Assembly: GCA_003868215.1 (NCBI GenBank)
Contig: QWDQ01000052.1
Location: forward strand, 124,001-188,000
Reading direction: 5' to 3'
Length of the DNA stretch: 64,000 nt
DNA from: Pseudophaeomoniella oleicola
Lineage: Eukaryota > Ascomycota > Eurotiomycetes > Phaeomoniellales > Phaeomoniellaceae
Below, piece after piece: positions 1-13,116 of the stretch (position 1 is its first letter; each line of letters starts with the position of its first letter). A program made the position numbers and the translations under genes. The notes beneath the pieces are model-generated. The model saw only the letters and a program-made list of their open reading frames with translations. It was not told the DNA's origin and did no database searches.

Positions 1-977
1 GAGTGGTATCCAACCATTTCACCCTCGTCCCACGCTGACGGTCGCCCGTGAGATCACATTTCCCAGGCTTGGGAGTTAGCTGGTTTTCCAGATGCACACT
101 TGTTACGTCTGTCACCCTCCTTGAACTGCTTTACGGCGGCCCTGGCAGATTTAGCCGTATTCCGTGCTGCGCGGCACTGCAGCGGTGGTCAGGCCCGAAG
201 CGAGTGCGTTGCGGACGCTCGTGAAAAGCCAACACACGGTGTTGATCTCTTGACCTTCGCCAATGCTCATCTTGATCACCCCCCCGGAAGAACCTTTGTA
301 AATACATAGCTACAGCCGCTATATCACAAAGACCCACCTCCCTAGCTCAGTCGCTCTCGTGGGTCCTGAACCTGTGTCCACTTTGGGTACCGAACGGTGT
401 CTCGCTTGATGGGCAATATGCTAGTGTTGAATGTTGCAATCAACAGGCTCTGCTTTCCCAGCCCGTGACTGCGGACGAAATCGTTCAAACTGAGATCGCG
501 GTCTACTATAGTGTTACCGCTCACGAGTGTCGGCTCTCTGATAGGTTACCAACGTATGCAGCTCAGGTTCCAGTTAATAGCTTCCGTCACTTCCCCGTGG
601 CATTCGCCTCGTTCTTCAGATGTTCTCTGACCGGTGAAGCTTGCCTACAGTTTGCGACCAAGACTCCATAAACAGCTCCCCTACATGGTAAGTCATTCGT
701 TCTATTCTTCCATTACATGCATTATCTCTGCGCTAGCTTCGCCATTTGTCTGCCAACCATCTACATCCAGCACTCCAGTAATCATTGGTCATTGCTGCTC
801 TTACACAGGAACTTTGTTTTTTTCTACAGGTCATTGGGCGCATGGCGCGTACCCAATATCACCATACACGCTTGCCATCAAGTCCCTTCAGAAGTTAATA
901 CCCAGCGTAGAGAGCTCGTTTTCGTGCATTTTGTTTGTTGTCATCGCGCAGACGGCCTCAGAGATGTACTAATTGTC
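1..977. other. Left-edge spacer and leader of the bZIP gene
   Basis: I recognise no gene here. Open frames are short and overlap on both strands. Around 690-830 there is a plausible 5'-leader intron (donor GTAAGT at about 688, pyrimidine-rich acceptor ending CTACAG at about 830), which would suit a spliced 5' UTR of the bZIP gene. A minus-strand stretch at about 165-271 opens with ATG and could be the end of a gene lying to the left, but nothing identifies it. Confidence 0.4.
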
Positions 978-2663
978 ATGGCAGGCTCGACTCTAGATTC
1001 AGTTGTGGCTTCAGCACAGCTACGCGCAATCTCCGCCACTACGTATCCAAGAGACTTTCTGTCTTTCCAGCCCTTCGACCCTCGGTGGGTCTCACACAAA
1101 GTATCGCCGATTCCCGTAGGATCGGGAGCCAGCGAAGAGGCAAAGTCTTCGGGGATAGAGTGGCGGAGGGAATGCGAAAAGCCGTATTCATGGGAGCGAG
1201 AGGGCGCAGAGATACCCAGTCATATGTCGCAGTATCCGTCAGCCGTAAATCGTCGAGCCGAGGATGTTCGAAATGTCGAAAGTGGCACGAGCAGGGCGAG
1301 CAGCACCCCTTCCCCTCCTTCTATACAGAATACTCGAACCGAGAGAAACAGGACGACGGGGTATGATATGGGGAGGACGTACGATGATAGACCCGAAGCT
1401 GGAGAGATACCGAAAAGGTCGTTCGGCATGCAGAGCATTTTAAACCCCCAACAGGAGGTGATGGAACCCGGTCAACGTCAACCCCAACCTACACAAATGG
1501 AACCTCTGACTAGACCCAGCCCTCGAGTGCGTTCACCAACGCATGCGCCTGGTCCACGTTCGCCTCCCACTTATGCACGACATTCACCAAGCTCCAACAT
1601 AGGCGGAAGGAAGATGATAACACCACGTTCACCCAGCCTCCGAGCGAGTAATTTCGGCATTCCCAGAGGCATCAATGCAGCTGCAGAGAGCTCAGCAGGC
1701 ACTTCGACAAGAGTGTGGGCCAGCGATCCACAACATACAACAAGCTCCGAAGCAGCCACATCTCCGAGAGACATTCCTCCGCGGCAATCGTTTGCATTTT
1801 CACACTTGTCGTCGAAGCGGCCTTCTAGTCCTAATACGACCAATATTACGCTTCCACAACTCCATCCTCCATCAGAAACATACAGATTTGGAGGAGGCAC
1901 ACAGCAAGCACAGTTTGCTCCTTCTTTTCCTCCTTCTTTTGGTCCAATTCCCGGAGTCTCAGGTCAACATCATCATTCGGATAACGCCCCAGACGTAGGA
2001 CCTAGGACTCGACAGATGTACCTTGACACAGCACAAGGTCCTATAGGGATTGAGGTGGAGGTGGACACACAAGCCGCGTCTCGGATGGCGGACGAGAAAA
2101 GGCGGAGGAACGCAGGAGCGTCAGCAAGGTTCCGTCAGAGACGGAAGGAGAAGGAGAGGGAAGCGTCTCACACGATCTCGTCACTTGAGAACGAGGTCAA
2201 GAGCATGGCGGAAGAGCGAGATTTCTACATCGCAGAACGCAACTTTTTCAGAGAACTTGCAAGCCGTTTCACACAGATACCTCCACGAGCATCTTCACCG
2301 CGGCAGCGACGGCCTCTTTCGGAGGATGAAGGAGGCTCAGGTTGGTCAGAACCTCAAATGAGAACGCAAGGCCGGCGTACCAGCCTAACGTCTGCGCAAT
2401 TATCAACACCCATACCAGCTATGCCGCTTGGCGGTCAGTTACAGGTACTGCCTTTGCCACCACCGCCTCCTCCTGTGGCCCCTGGTCCGCCGTCCAGTTA
2501 TCAAGTTCCACCTTTTTCACCATCTCGACCATCCTTAGCGGCACCTCCACTACCGCCAGCAGCAGCAGGAGCAGCATTGCCTCAGCCGATCCGGTCCCTC
2601 CCTTATGATGCGCTAAGGTCACAACAGGAACCGTATGACAGGAGCTGGAATCCTGGGCGGTAA
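978..2663 (+). CDS. bZIP transcription factor (fungal LziP-like)
   Basis: Probable nuclear DNA-binding regulator of 561 residues. A basic region with the signature RRRNAGASARFRQRRKEKE lies at about residues 374-392, followed by a heptad coiled coil (ISSLENEVKSMAEERDF) to about residue 425. The N-terminal two thirds is low complexity, rich in Ser, Pro, Arg and Gln, and the C-terminus is Pro-rich with a run of prolines, as in activation regions. I start at ATG 978 because the same frame runs open back to an ATG at 717, but that stretch looks like leader or intron sequence and carries no family similarity. The NA(A/G)ASARFR core is the Gcn4/Cys-3-type basic region. The closest family I recall is the Aspergillus LziP group, and the target genes cannot be read from sequence. 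No intron is needed. Confidence 0.85.
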   Translation: MAGSTLDSVVASAQLRAISATTYPRDFLSFQPFDPRWVSHKVSPIPVGSGASEEAKSSGIEWRRECEKPYSWEREGAEIPSHMSQYPSAVNRRAEDVRNVESGTSRASSTPSPPSIQNTRTERNRTTGYDMGRTYDDRPEAGEIPKRSFGMQSILNPQQEVMEPGQRQPQPTQMEPLTRPSPRVRSPTHAPGPRSPPTYARHSPSSNIGGRKMITPRSPSLRASNFGIPRGINAAAESSAGTSTRVWASDPQHTTSSEAATSPRDIPPRQSFAFSHLSSKRPSSPNTTNITLPQLHPPSETYRFGGGTQQAQFAPSFPPSFGPIPGVSGQHHHSDNAPDVGPRTRQMYLDTAQGPIGIEVEVDTQAASRMADEKRRRNAGASARFRQRRKEKEREASHTISSLENEVKSMAEERDFYIAERNFFRELASRFTQIPPRASSPRQRRPLSEDEGGSGWSEPQMRTQGRRTSLTSAQLSTPIPAMPLGGQLQVLPLPPPPPPVAPGPPSSYQVPPFSPSRPSLAAPPLPPAAAGAALPQPIRSLPYDALRSQQEPYDRSWNPGR

Positions 2664-5600
2664 TACTTCTAATACTCTTTTATTCAACCGCTGCAATATT
2701 CACTATGATCCTCCCCGGGACAGAACTGCGAGCGAACTTGCACATACTCTCTCGTTGCTCGAAGTGAACTCTTGGTTGCTGGTTGAAACCAGCACGCTTT
2801 TTACAACATTTGGAAAGAATTTGCAACAGTGAGCGCAAGCTTGCAACTTAATCGGTAAATCACATTTAGGGGCAGGTTTTTGAACGGAGGAGATACCCAA
2901 CTCGCACTTTTTCTGCGTTTCCAGCGGGCGTCGGCTCTCTCTTTGCTTTGTCTAATTTTTTTTTTTTTACAGATACCCTCAGGTCATCTTTCTTTTGTTT
3001 TATTTTGTACACATGTTGAAGCTACCAGTTCTGCGAGCCTACATCTACGTCCAGTCCCGCAGATGCTCATCCTGTACACAGCCAAACCTTTCACTTACGA
3101 TCGCTATATACCCATTTTTCTCGCTTGGAGGAGCACATGGTTTTCTTGGATAGAAATGCAGCAAGCCCGATAGAGCAAGGGATCTCGCCCAGTTACAGAG
3201 CAATCTATGATCCCATCGTTGGGACGTTTCACAATGCAATAAGAGCAAGAGCCTTCTTACACTCGAGATATCTAAACTTGGAAGGAGAGGCTCGCTAGCA
3301 AGTGCTGTGTCGGAAGAGTGTCTGTAGATCAAGAGAGCAACAAGAACAAAGAGAGTCAGTCATTTACCACGACCTAGAAGGATCCTAAAAAGAGTGGCGT
3401 TCGAGATCCAGTGGCACGTGAAAGACCTGAACTGTCCCCGTTACACAAGACCACTTAATTCCTGTGTACGAGGACTAGTGCGTGACTGACTACCTAGTGG
3501 CATAGCCATCTTTGTAACATTTCGCCTTTCAACAGAATCCTGACTTCGGTTTATGCTTATCACGATGTCTTGTACCCTGTCATCGTCTAATACACGAGGC
3601 ATATGGAAACAGAGTTAACCAGAGACACCAGCTCAGTCCAAATTCAGATTAGGGGATCTGTTGTAGGGGCGGTCAAACTCAAGTATGGCTTGGTAACGCT
3701 GTCGTTGGTTTACGAGGTTGGATATTTGCGAGCCTTCAGCAGCTTGATCAATCTCATGAGATTTCAAGAAATGTAGGACACCGTATCCTATAGAGCTAGT
3801 GGGCGCCAGTCTCATTTATTTTGGTTAGCATGAAGTCGAAATACAGTACGCAACACAGGCGGTGTGTCATATGCGACCTCTTGCAGGCTGCTGCAGGCTG
3901 CAGCTGTCATGTCTGCACGCATACTCGCACGCATACTCCGCTATGCAAGTGGCCTATGCAATGCATGTCTCTCGCTTCGGCTTGCATCCGGAAAGGGCCA
4001 TTCTGTGACAGTGGTTATGATCCCACTACTTGCCTTTTATCCTCCCATCAACAACGTCGGGTGGCGGCCACGCTGCGGTTTAAATGGGGAGTGCATTGGC
4101 CTTTGGATGGCGTAAATCCCATGGTTAACCGCCCGTTCCAATATCGTGTTCTTGGGGCCTTTTTTCCGCATCAATATCCGGCTCCTACTACGTAGTACTT
4201 AAAGGCAGAAAAGGGAGTTCAGCCAAGGAGAGGTAATTAGCAAAACACCTGTTGGCAGGCCATAAAAGCGCGCGAACAAGGAATATCCTTGTGACGACCA
4301 TTCCCTACTGGAGCAGGGCAAGGATCTCGTCATCCGGGTGACCCGCCGGGGGAACAGGGCCAGAGCCGATACTACGCATTCTCGCATCAGCGTTACCACT
4401 ACCTTGGGACTTGGATAACGCTAGATTCAAAAGCCGTTAAATCGCCCACTCGACCAGGCAGGAAATTTGGATCTGATGTTGACTGCACTACGAAGTTTTT
4501 GTTTATTTGTGCTCCGTCAAGGATAAAGAGGCGCGGAAGGTGGAATCGCGCCCTTTTGGTTCCACGAAAGGAGCCTAACCCACCGGTTCAACAACCCACC
4601 GCCGACGGACCATCATCCTATCCTCTCTACTCCGACTTGCGTGTCGTACGGTACTGTATCCAGTTGGCTCGCTGGCATCCTACTGTACTACTACAGATAT
4701 TGCGACTGCGCCGTTGATCGGCTGTAGAGTTGCGCCGCAGATCCAAATCAATAAACTACGTAGTAGAGCAACGGCGAACCACACACCGCCAGATATACTA
4801 TGTAGTATCGCCTGCCACTATATACTGCAGTAACAATACCCGTACCATGTATTGCACTATTACTACGTACCATCGTAGTAGATTGTGGCCAGCGCAAATA
4901 GCGTGTGGTGTGGGCTATCTGATGTTCCCACCAGCGATCATCGAATTATCTCATCTTCGGCCTGATCAACAAAGAGATCCTCCTCAACTTCCGTTCTGCA
5001 GTTACAGCAATAGCTGGCAGTTGAACGTGTCTATCTTAGCTGTTGCAACACTCTTCGGATGATTCCTAGGATGCCTTCTGCTTCTACATCTGGTCGTATC
5101 TCACTGTTTCGCTTACTGTATCTTGCCGTATAGACACCATTGACCGTCTACGCGCAGAGGTAGAATAGGCATACCTGTACTGACTGTCTACGCACTAGAG
5201 ACACCCCCCTCGCCTCTACCCAATTTACGGGTACCTCTGGTCGTTGGTCCGAAAACTTTACTTACAATGACCGGTACAAGATATCCCACCAAAAGGACCG
5301 AAGCTATCTCCATGCCAACAATGGTATAGTACTCATCCGCTCGTGCATACTACGTTACCATGTGGCCTTCGGTTCAGCATCACACCTACGAGAAGTCACT
5401 TGATTTACACCGATCTGTTTGAAGCGAGAGCCGCATTGCAGATACATTACCGACTCTGTCGCGGCGTTAAATTTAATCGTACAAGATACCAGGGCGTTCT
5501 CTCAGCTACGCCATAGCTATCAGCCCAAGGCAAGACCTGAATGGAGTTCTCGCATCGAATCCAGCGTAAAAGACCAGTCAACAAGATGCTAGAGCCAGAT

Positions 5601-6704
5601 GCCCCATCCAGCCAGCCTACTCTATCGAGCAAGTGGTATCAGCCAAGCGGCCAATCTAAGGACTGGAGCAGGAAGGTATCGATCGGTTCTGTATGGTTAA
5701 GGACCACCTCCATCTGCTTACTACGTAATTAACACGGTAGAGAGTCAGCATGGAGTCTAAGAAAGAGGATCATTGATCGTCCCCATTTACTACGGTAGGC
5801 CGATTCCACTCAACGCTCAACACGCCATTTCAGCTTATCGTAGTACTTTGACTCCATTATTAGATCTTTGGCTAAATTGCCTACCGAAGGCACTGTAGAC
5901 ATTGAGCGGCAATGCAAGTAGGTCAGCGGTGAGATGGCCGAAGTATACCTCAGGTAGGTATGATACACACCACATACAATACCGTCATACATCCTGTACC
6001 TTGATACACGCTGAGGCTCAAGATAAGCTCATTGTAATTTCTCGACAGCTTCTTTTCGCCTACAAATATTAGATTCTCTCAACCGAATACCCAAGGACTC
6101 ACAAGAGTATACCCTCTACATATATATTGCTTTCGTCATTCCTCTTTACTCTAACTCTCTACCCATGCGTATCATTTGTTTTCATTGTAAATTCCATCTT
6201 CTATGTTTTTGAGAATATCGATTTCCTGGCGGGCACTCCGAAAGCCAATCAGATGGAAGTTGTTGCAACCACACGACATCATGACGTTGTCATTGAACCA
6301 TCACAGCATCATCATCTTTCTTTTCTGCTGGCAAACGGTCAATATGCACCATGTCTCTACGACGTAGTATGATGCTCATTTAATATCCACCGGTAAGCAA
6401 ATCAAATATCCCGAACCGTACAGAGGATGTACAAAAGGAAAACGATTCCGGGGTCAGGTTACGGTTACGAGCCACGAAAGGGATGCAAAGACATCGTTTC
6501 CTGGTTGGTGGTTACGTGTGAGTTACGATAGGGCACATGCAAGTCTACGTCAAAGGGAAATCATAGAAATTGAGCATTATGGTTGCCAGACTTTCTCCTC
6601 GTCTCTTCTCTCATCACCGTTGTTATACTCTTTCTGCTTTTCCTCCCACAAACCCCAGAATATTCTCCTTCGGAAACAGATACGTCTCCCAGTTATCAAA
6701 TACA
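2664..6704. other. 4 kb gene-poor region between bZIP and SDR genes
   Basis: The first ~400 bases are probably the 3' UTR of the bZIP gene. The rest has only short, shadow-like open frames and no recognisable protein. It holds an exact TACTACGTAGTA palindrome at 4186-4197, an 11-of-12 copy at 4755-4765 and several degenerate copies (about 4863, 5719), and a short tandem CTGCAGG-type repeat at about 3885-3905. I see no terminal inverted repeats, LTR or poly-A tail that would mark a transposon. The last few hundred bases should include the promoter of the dehydrogenase. Confidence 0.5.
4186..4197. repeat. 12-bp perfect palindrome TACTACGTAGTA, copy 1
   Basis: Exact self-complementary 12-mer in intergenic DNA, one of five exact copies in this window (others at 25795, 50571, 50811 and 59947). 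A near copy lies 560 bases further on. The role is unknown. Confidence 0.85.
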
Positions 6705-7712
6705 ATGGATTATGTCAGGACTACTCTCTCCCAAAATCTTGGTGGCGTTGCCCACAGCTTGAGCAAGCACCCCTTCTCCCTAGAACAATGCCCTGATCTG
6801 ACGGGAAAGGTCATGGTCGGAACCGGATTGACTGAAGGCATTGGGTACGGTGTAACATTCACGCTGCTGAAGAACAACATTTCCAAAGTCTATGCAATCT
6901 CACCTAGCGAAGAGGTCAAAGACGGGGCGCTCAAAGACATCACTGAAAAGCTTGGATCGGACGCTGCTGCTAAGATAAAATGGTATCAATGTGATCTTGC
7001 CGACTGGTCCAAGGTCGCCAAGATAGCTTCAGAAATCGCCAATGACACCCAACGGATCGACCTCCTGTTCAATAACGCCGCTCGTGGCATTATGACATAC
7101 CAGTTGACAGATCTCGGCGTTGATAGGCACATGGCTGTCAATCACGTCGCGCATGTCATTCTGACGTCCCGTCTGTTACCGGTGCTCAAGAAAACGGCCT
7201 CGGAAGGCAATACCGTCCGCATTGTCTGTCAAGCTTCGAACACGCATCAAATGACACCGAGCGATTGCAAATTCTCATCGCTAGAGGAATTAAATCAAGA
7301 CATCGGGCCGAACCCTCAATATGGAAGATCCAAGCTGGCACAGCTGCTCTATGCCCGTTATCTTGCTCGACATCTCTCGTCGTCACATCCCAATATTCTC
7401 GCGAATGCGACTCACCCAGGCATTGTCGACACTGCAATGTCCACCCGTGATATTCATGAACCATTTCCTGTCGGTGGTTATGCCATGAGCGCAGGCTTGC
7501 AACCGCTGAAGAAAGATCAGTGGGAAGGCGCTGTTAGCTCTGTCTACGGTTTGACAACTACCGAAAACACGGGGGAATACATCTGTCCGCCTGCGGAACC
7601 AGAGTCCGGTAATGAGCTGGCGCAGAATGAAGAATTGGGCGAGCAGTTAATGAGGCTAACGCGGCAGTTGGTGAAAGAGAAACTGCCTCAGGAGAGCATC
7701 GAGATCTTATGA
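6705..7712 (+). CDS. Short-chain dehydrogenase/reductase (retinol dehydrogenase/WWOX-like)
   Basis: NAD(P)-dependent oxidoreductase of 335 residues with a Rossmann fold. The cofactor loop is VGTGLTEGIGYG at about residues 36-47, the structural NNAARG motif lies near residue 122, and the catalytic Tyr-Lys pair sits in YGRSKLA near residue 206, preceded by the catalytic Ser in VCQASNTHQ. The usual TGG of the loop reads GTGL here, a mild departure from TGxxxGIG. The frame is open 45 codons further upstream to a CTG/ATG-poor leader; I chose ATG 6705 because MDYVRTTLSQNLGG matches where family members begin. The upstream reading, rich in Arg and Ser, could act as a mitochondrial presequence if used. 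The substrate is unknown. It stands alone, with no biosynthetic partners next to it. Confidence 0.87.
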   Translation: MDYVRTTLSQNLGGVAHSLSKHPFSLEQCPDLTGKVMVGTGLTEGIGYGVTFTLLKNNISKVYAISPSEEVKDGALKDITEKLGSDAAAKIKWYQCDLADWSKVAKIASEIANDTQRIDLLFNNAARGIMTYQLTDLGVDRHMAVNHVAHVILTSRLLPVLKKTASEGNTVRIVCQASNTHQMTPSDCKFSSLEELNQDIGPNPQYGRSKLAQLLYARYLARHLSSSHPNILANATHPGIVDTAMSTRDIHEPFPVGGYAMSAGLQPLKKDQWEGAVSSVYGLTTTENTGEYICPPAEPESGNELAQNEELGEQLMRLTRQLVKEKLPQESIEIL

Positions 7713-8056
7713 GCATGGGACACTAGCTCGTAGATGATAGCAGTCTAAATAGTAATTACAAGTAAATTTACAGCGTTGTCTTTGACCCGTACGGAGTACA
7801 ATCTATCTTCAAAGCCCATCATCCATTCCAATAAAAGTTTCCCCTAGGCGTGAGGGACGCGATAAGATAGTATGAGTAGCGCGATCGGTTCCCCGCGGCG
7901 AGGTGGAGAATGACCTCAGTCGGCGGACTATGTACATACCAACTACTAGGTACTCAGCTTACTGCTGAGTAACATCAGGATAAAGCACATCTACCGCGTT
8001 TTCATGATCAAGGAATAAGGACAATTCGCCCTCTGGGCTTTAGATCGACCGAGGCA
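7713..8056. other. Spacer between SDR and rtc5
   Basis: Contains the terminator side of the dehydrogenase and the promoter of rtc5. No gene or repeat recognised. Confidence 0.5.
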
Positions 8057-10020
8057 ATGGGGCAGTCACAGTCCGCAGACGAAGTGCCATCTCGAGCAAC
8101 GCCAGGTAAGTGTGCCCATACTCCACGCAGTCACTCAAGCTTACACCATCGTCAGAGCATTTGAGTCACGAACTTGCATTACGCTTTGCAACCAAGTGCT
8201 TCACCCCGCTCGAGCTGAGTCATCTCAAGGACAACTTCAGAACACTTGCTGATCAAAATGATGGTCTTAAATACTGGAAAGAAGATACGTTATGTCGATT
8301 CCTGTGTCTACCAGATGCCCTTGGAGCTGGACCTGTTATCTACCAAATGGCCACGTATCTAGGCGCGTTCCCGTTCCCCAGCCTTGCGCCTAGTATCTTG
8401 ACCCTGGAAGCCCTTGTGAAGGTCGTAGTCATAATGACGGAGCGGTACAGTCGCATACTGAAAAGAGGAAAGAAAGACAGGATAAAACTACTGTTTCGGA
8501 GTCTCGCCGTCTTTGATAGAAGAATGAGCATCGCGCACGAGAAAGAGAAATCTACCATGGAAGATATCGTGGCAGAACAGAAACCCGATGAGATGCGGCA
8601 GGAAGCAGATGTGGGAAAGGGAGCGCACTCACATGTCGCAGGGTATGCCATTGATGCGCCAGTGGATGATGCAGAGGAAGACGAAGACGATGACGAGCTT
8701 GCTCTTGCAGCCTTAGACTCTCTTGACGCCATAGAGGTATTCAAAGCAGACCAACACTTTGATCGGAAAATACATCACGCACAGATTCCCGTGGATAACT
8801 TTCGGCGCCTACTTCTGCTGCTTCTTGCATTAGCTCCCCTGGAATTTCAGGACAATACTGCGAAATTTGGCGAATCTTTGACTGAGGACAGGATTGAGCA
8901 AATCACTTCGGAAGCCGACAGTATCATTGCTGCCTTTGAACCAGAGCGTAATGGAGGGGGTATCACGTATCGAATTTTCACGAAAGTGATTTCTTCCTCC
9001 ATGCCATATATTTTCGAGCCTCTCAATGCGCTCTTCGAGCATTTCTTGTTCAGTAAGAATCTGGACCTGTCTCGGCGAAATGGAAACTCTCCTTTAGATG
9101 TCCCAACGTTAATGCCGCCAACTCCATCTCCTATCGTGCCTTCATCGGTAAATGAAGAAAGCCTCCTAACCGAGCCAATGCTTCAACATCTAGCAACGTT
9201 CATGACTACGTCTCCCTCGCCGATCAATATTTTTCACGCTCGAACGCAGTTCTATCCACTCTATTCTACATCCAGCCACGGCACATCCTTAACATCCCTA
9301 TCCCGCCAATTACTTAGCTGGCAAGGCGCAACTCTACTACTAGCCACCGGTAGCACCGATGACCCTTCTTTTCCTAGCATAACTTTTGGTTCCTACATAC
9401 CGTATCCTTGGTCGAAACCGTTGGATCTGCCATCGAGCTCCCCTCACGAGCTGCCTTCCCTATTTATACTGACCCCTCGACATTCCCTATTTCCCGCAAA
9501 TCCTTATCATCGTCCTTCGGGACATTCACACACTTCATCATCTGCGCCCTATACCCATTTCTCAACCAAGACTGGAATCTCAGTTGGCTGCATAATACCG
9601 CCTTCTTCGAGAACCCAAATCCCGCAACCTGCGCCTGGACCCGTGAGTCTTCATATCGACACGGATCTATCCTCAGCGGTCTTCACCTATACACCTGATG
9701 AAGGCACTGGCGCATTTGTACCGGATTGTTCTCTTCCTCAGACCTCTTCGGGCTCTAACGGATCCGGACATTCACGTCGTCTACCACCTAAGCTCACTAT
9801 AGATATCTCGACGCTCACATTCTACGGTTTGAGTACTCCGGATCTTGAGCGAGAGGGCGAAGATGAGCTTACGAGACAGAAGAAGGCTTTGGCGTGGGAG
9901 GAGGCTGAGGCAGAGCGTCGGAGGGGTGTCAATTTTGGAGGAGACAAGGAGGGCGCGAGGGCTTTACTTGAAATGGCTGGGATAGTAGGGCAAAACAGAA
10001 GCGGTGGGAGTATGGGATGA
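8057..10020 (+). CDS. RTC5: Rtc5-like TLDc domain protein
   Basis: Two exons, 8057-8105 and 8156-10020, with a 50-nt GTAAGT...CAG intron, giving 637 residues. The start MGQSQSADE gives a Gly at position 2, a classical N-myristoylation context kept in this family. The N-terminal half (LSHELALRFA, then YWKEDTLCRFLCLPDALG) is the conserved Rtc5 region. After an acidic EEDEDDDELALAALDS stretch, a TLDc domain occupies roughly residues 355-590 (from LLTEPMLQHL through the ITFGSYIPYPW strand). The C-terminus is charged. Yeast Rtc5 was named from a telomere-capping screen and was later tied to disassembly of the vacuolar V-ATPase, and TLDc proteins generally touch V-ATPase. The function here is inferred from the family. 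No frame damage is visible. Confidence 0.9.
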
Positions 10021-10471
10021 TTTATGTCCCATTCATTATATTTGGCGTTCTACTGTAGTATCAAAGGCGTTGGAGGTTGCGTGGCTGTATACATCATATA
10101 CGGCCACCTCCCAGCAGTGCCTAGCCCTCGAAGCTTCTATGCTCTTACGAAGCTTAGCTTGTACCCATTGTAGACAATGGGCTTTATTGACGGCAGAGAT
10201 GATCAAAAATAGACCTGAATCTCCTGCTCTCATTACGCCCTCGGTCACCCTCACTATTTCTCTCGGAGTGAAATTACGGATTTACGGACTAGAATTCCTA
10301 CGATTCTTCCTTACATGCAGGGAGTAGAAATCAGAGTCGGCCACCGCTCTTTCGCTGGCGTTTCCGATTATCGCTCGAGACGGGCAGGATTGATTTCATA
10401 AGGTCACTAGGTAAATTTCAAGGATTGAACGATGTTTCTTGGTATGAAGGCGCTTGGTCATCCACTGAAGT
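10021..10471. other. Spacer rtc5 to F-box-like gene
   Basis: No gene recognised. Only short open frames on both strands. Confidence 0.4.
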
Positions 10472-11137
10472 ATGCTTCTACTCGATCTTCCTGGCGAGAT
10501 ACGCCACGAAATTTTCTTTTGGGCTCTGCTCAAAGACCCGAAGAAAACCAATGGCCTACGCCCATCATACAAGAGCCGGTGCATTGGATGGCAGGCTCCT
10601 TATGACTCTGGCGTAGAACCATCTATTCTCTATACCAATCGCCAAATTCATAAAGAGGCTACACGAGTTCTATATGGAGACAACAACTTTATATTCTTCG
10701 GCAATAATGTCTTTATTGAATTTTTGGATCGGATCGGTCATCGTAATGCTTCGTTCATCCGTCGGATCGAGCTCTTTGGCTCCTACTACGATACTTACAC
10801 CAGGAGCTTTGCTCGAGCTGTCAAACGAGCTCCACGGTTGAGAAGGGTCAAGATTGAAGCATGTCTGACTCCCTGCTCGATACGTAAATCGGAAGAATTG
10901 AAGATGGAATTTCTAACGGGGGTATACGCAGCTATCTCTAGCCATCCAACCCTTGAGAGATTGGTCAGTCATTTCTCAGGTGGGCTACAGCGGAGTCTAC
11001 ATGGCCGGACACTCCATGCATACATGAAAGTCGCGATCGTTACTGGATCTGAACATCAAAAGGATGACGGAACAGAGATTGACGTCAGCTACGAAACTGT
11101 CAAGGGAGGAAACTTGAGCTTCTTGGACGACGACTAG
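10472..11137 (+). CDS. Small F-box-like hypothetical protein
   Basis: A 221-residue protein of a fungus-specific group. It begins with LLLDLPGEIRHEIFFWALL, which resembles the first helices of an F-box (the LPxEIR...I pattern), followed by ILYTNRQIHKEATRVLYGDN, a motif that recurs in many Pezizomycotina proteins of this type (C.xxNRQIxxEAxxVLY). The remainder has no leucine-rich repeats that I can make out and ends in an acidic LDDD tail. Such proteins are presumed adaptors or orphan members of expanded families. No function is proven. Start ATG 10472 sits directly before the conserved Leu-Pro motif, so the N-terminus looks complete. Confidence 0.7.
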   Translation: MLLLDLPGEIRHEIFFWALLKDPKKTNGLRPSYKSRCIGWQAPYDSGVEPSILYTNRQIHKEATRVLYGDNNFIFFGNNVFIEFLDRIGHRNASFIRRIELFGSYYDTYTRSFARAVKRAPRLRRVKIEACLTPCSIRKSEELKMEFLTGVYAAISSHPTLERLVSHFSGGLQRSLHGRTLHAYMKVAIVTGSEHQKDDGTEIDVSYETVKGGNLSFLDDD

Positions 11138-11515
11138 CCTGTCCTTGTGGTCTCAGTCTCCTTCCGCACACGTATAATAAGTCCTACTTCGTCCTGAGTA
11201 TTCACCTCGTCATCAACTAGGCAAATGCTGGGTGATAAAAGCGACATTCATTCTTTCGACCGTACTCCCACCAATCTCTCCCAAATCACCCTCCATAGGG
11301 TGATGTCTCCCAGGCAATGAGACCTGCCACCATCACCTGTTAGCCGTTGTGTGTATTGAATCAGGGATCACGGAACGACTCTAGAAAGTCGAGATGAGGG
11401 GCGAGATCGGAGTGGGACCATCTGCGACTGCGACATTCTGTCTCTACTCCAACAAATTTCCAATGCACAGATGAGGTGACTCAGGTCAAAGCAAAGTCCT
11501 TGACCACATTTCACC
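11138..11515. other. Promoter region of lys12
   Basis: No gene recognised. The bases just before the start (CACCATGG) form a good fungal start context. An upstream coding exon that would add a mitochondrial presequence could hide here, but I cannot demonstrate one. Confidence 0.4.
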
Positions 11516-12728
<1,213 letters not shown>

Positions 12729-13116
12729 GAAAAGAGAAGCAGTACTACCCCAAAATTCAGTTGCTTCGCGTTCGATACCCTCCCTCCTACTCATGCAAAT
12801 AGATAAACAAGCTACATAGTCTCGCAAAAAGGGATTCAAACTGAAACATTAAAAGTCTTTATTTCGGCCGCTGAATTTCCAGCCCGCGAAATATCACTTT
12901 AACTATACATCGTGTTATCATAGAGAGATGTCCCTCTGGCAGGCAGATGTGTGTATACACTTCCGTCACTGCCCGATCCAATATCTTGCTGTCTTGCATT
13001 ACTCCCGTTTATCAAGTAATTCATCCTTTTTTCTCTCTATCACCCTTCTGTCTGAGGATGGATGAAATCTTTAAAACATGTGCCGAGAATTTGAAAACCT
13101 TTACCTCTGATTCTGT
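12729..13116. other. Convergent spacer between lys12 and DUF1769 gene
   Basis: 3' ends of the two converging genes meet here. No further gene recognised. Confidence 0.5.

Noticed and set aside
717-977. N-terminal extension of the bZIP protein from ATG 717
   Set aside because: The 87 added residues are hydrophobic and Cys/His-rich with no family resemblance, and the stretch overlaps a likely leader intron. ATG 978 gives a normal start.
3821-4195. 124-codon open frame in the gene-poor region
   Set aside because: Low-complexity Cys/His/Arg-rich translation over short direct repeats, with overlapping frames of similar length; no protein-like pattern.
2664-6704. Transposon or retroelement remnant filling the 4 kb gap
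   Set aside because: No terminal repeats, transposase-like or polymerase-like motifs, or strong C-to-T mutation bias seen by eye.
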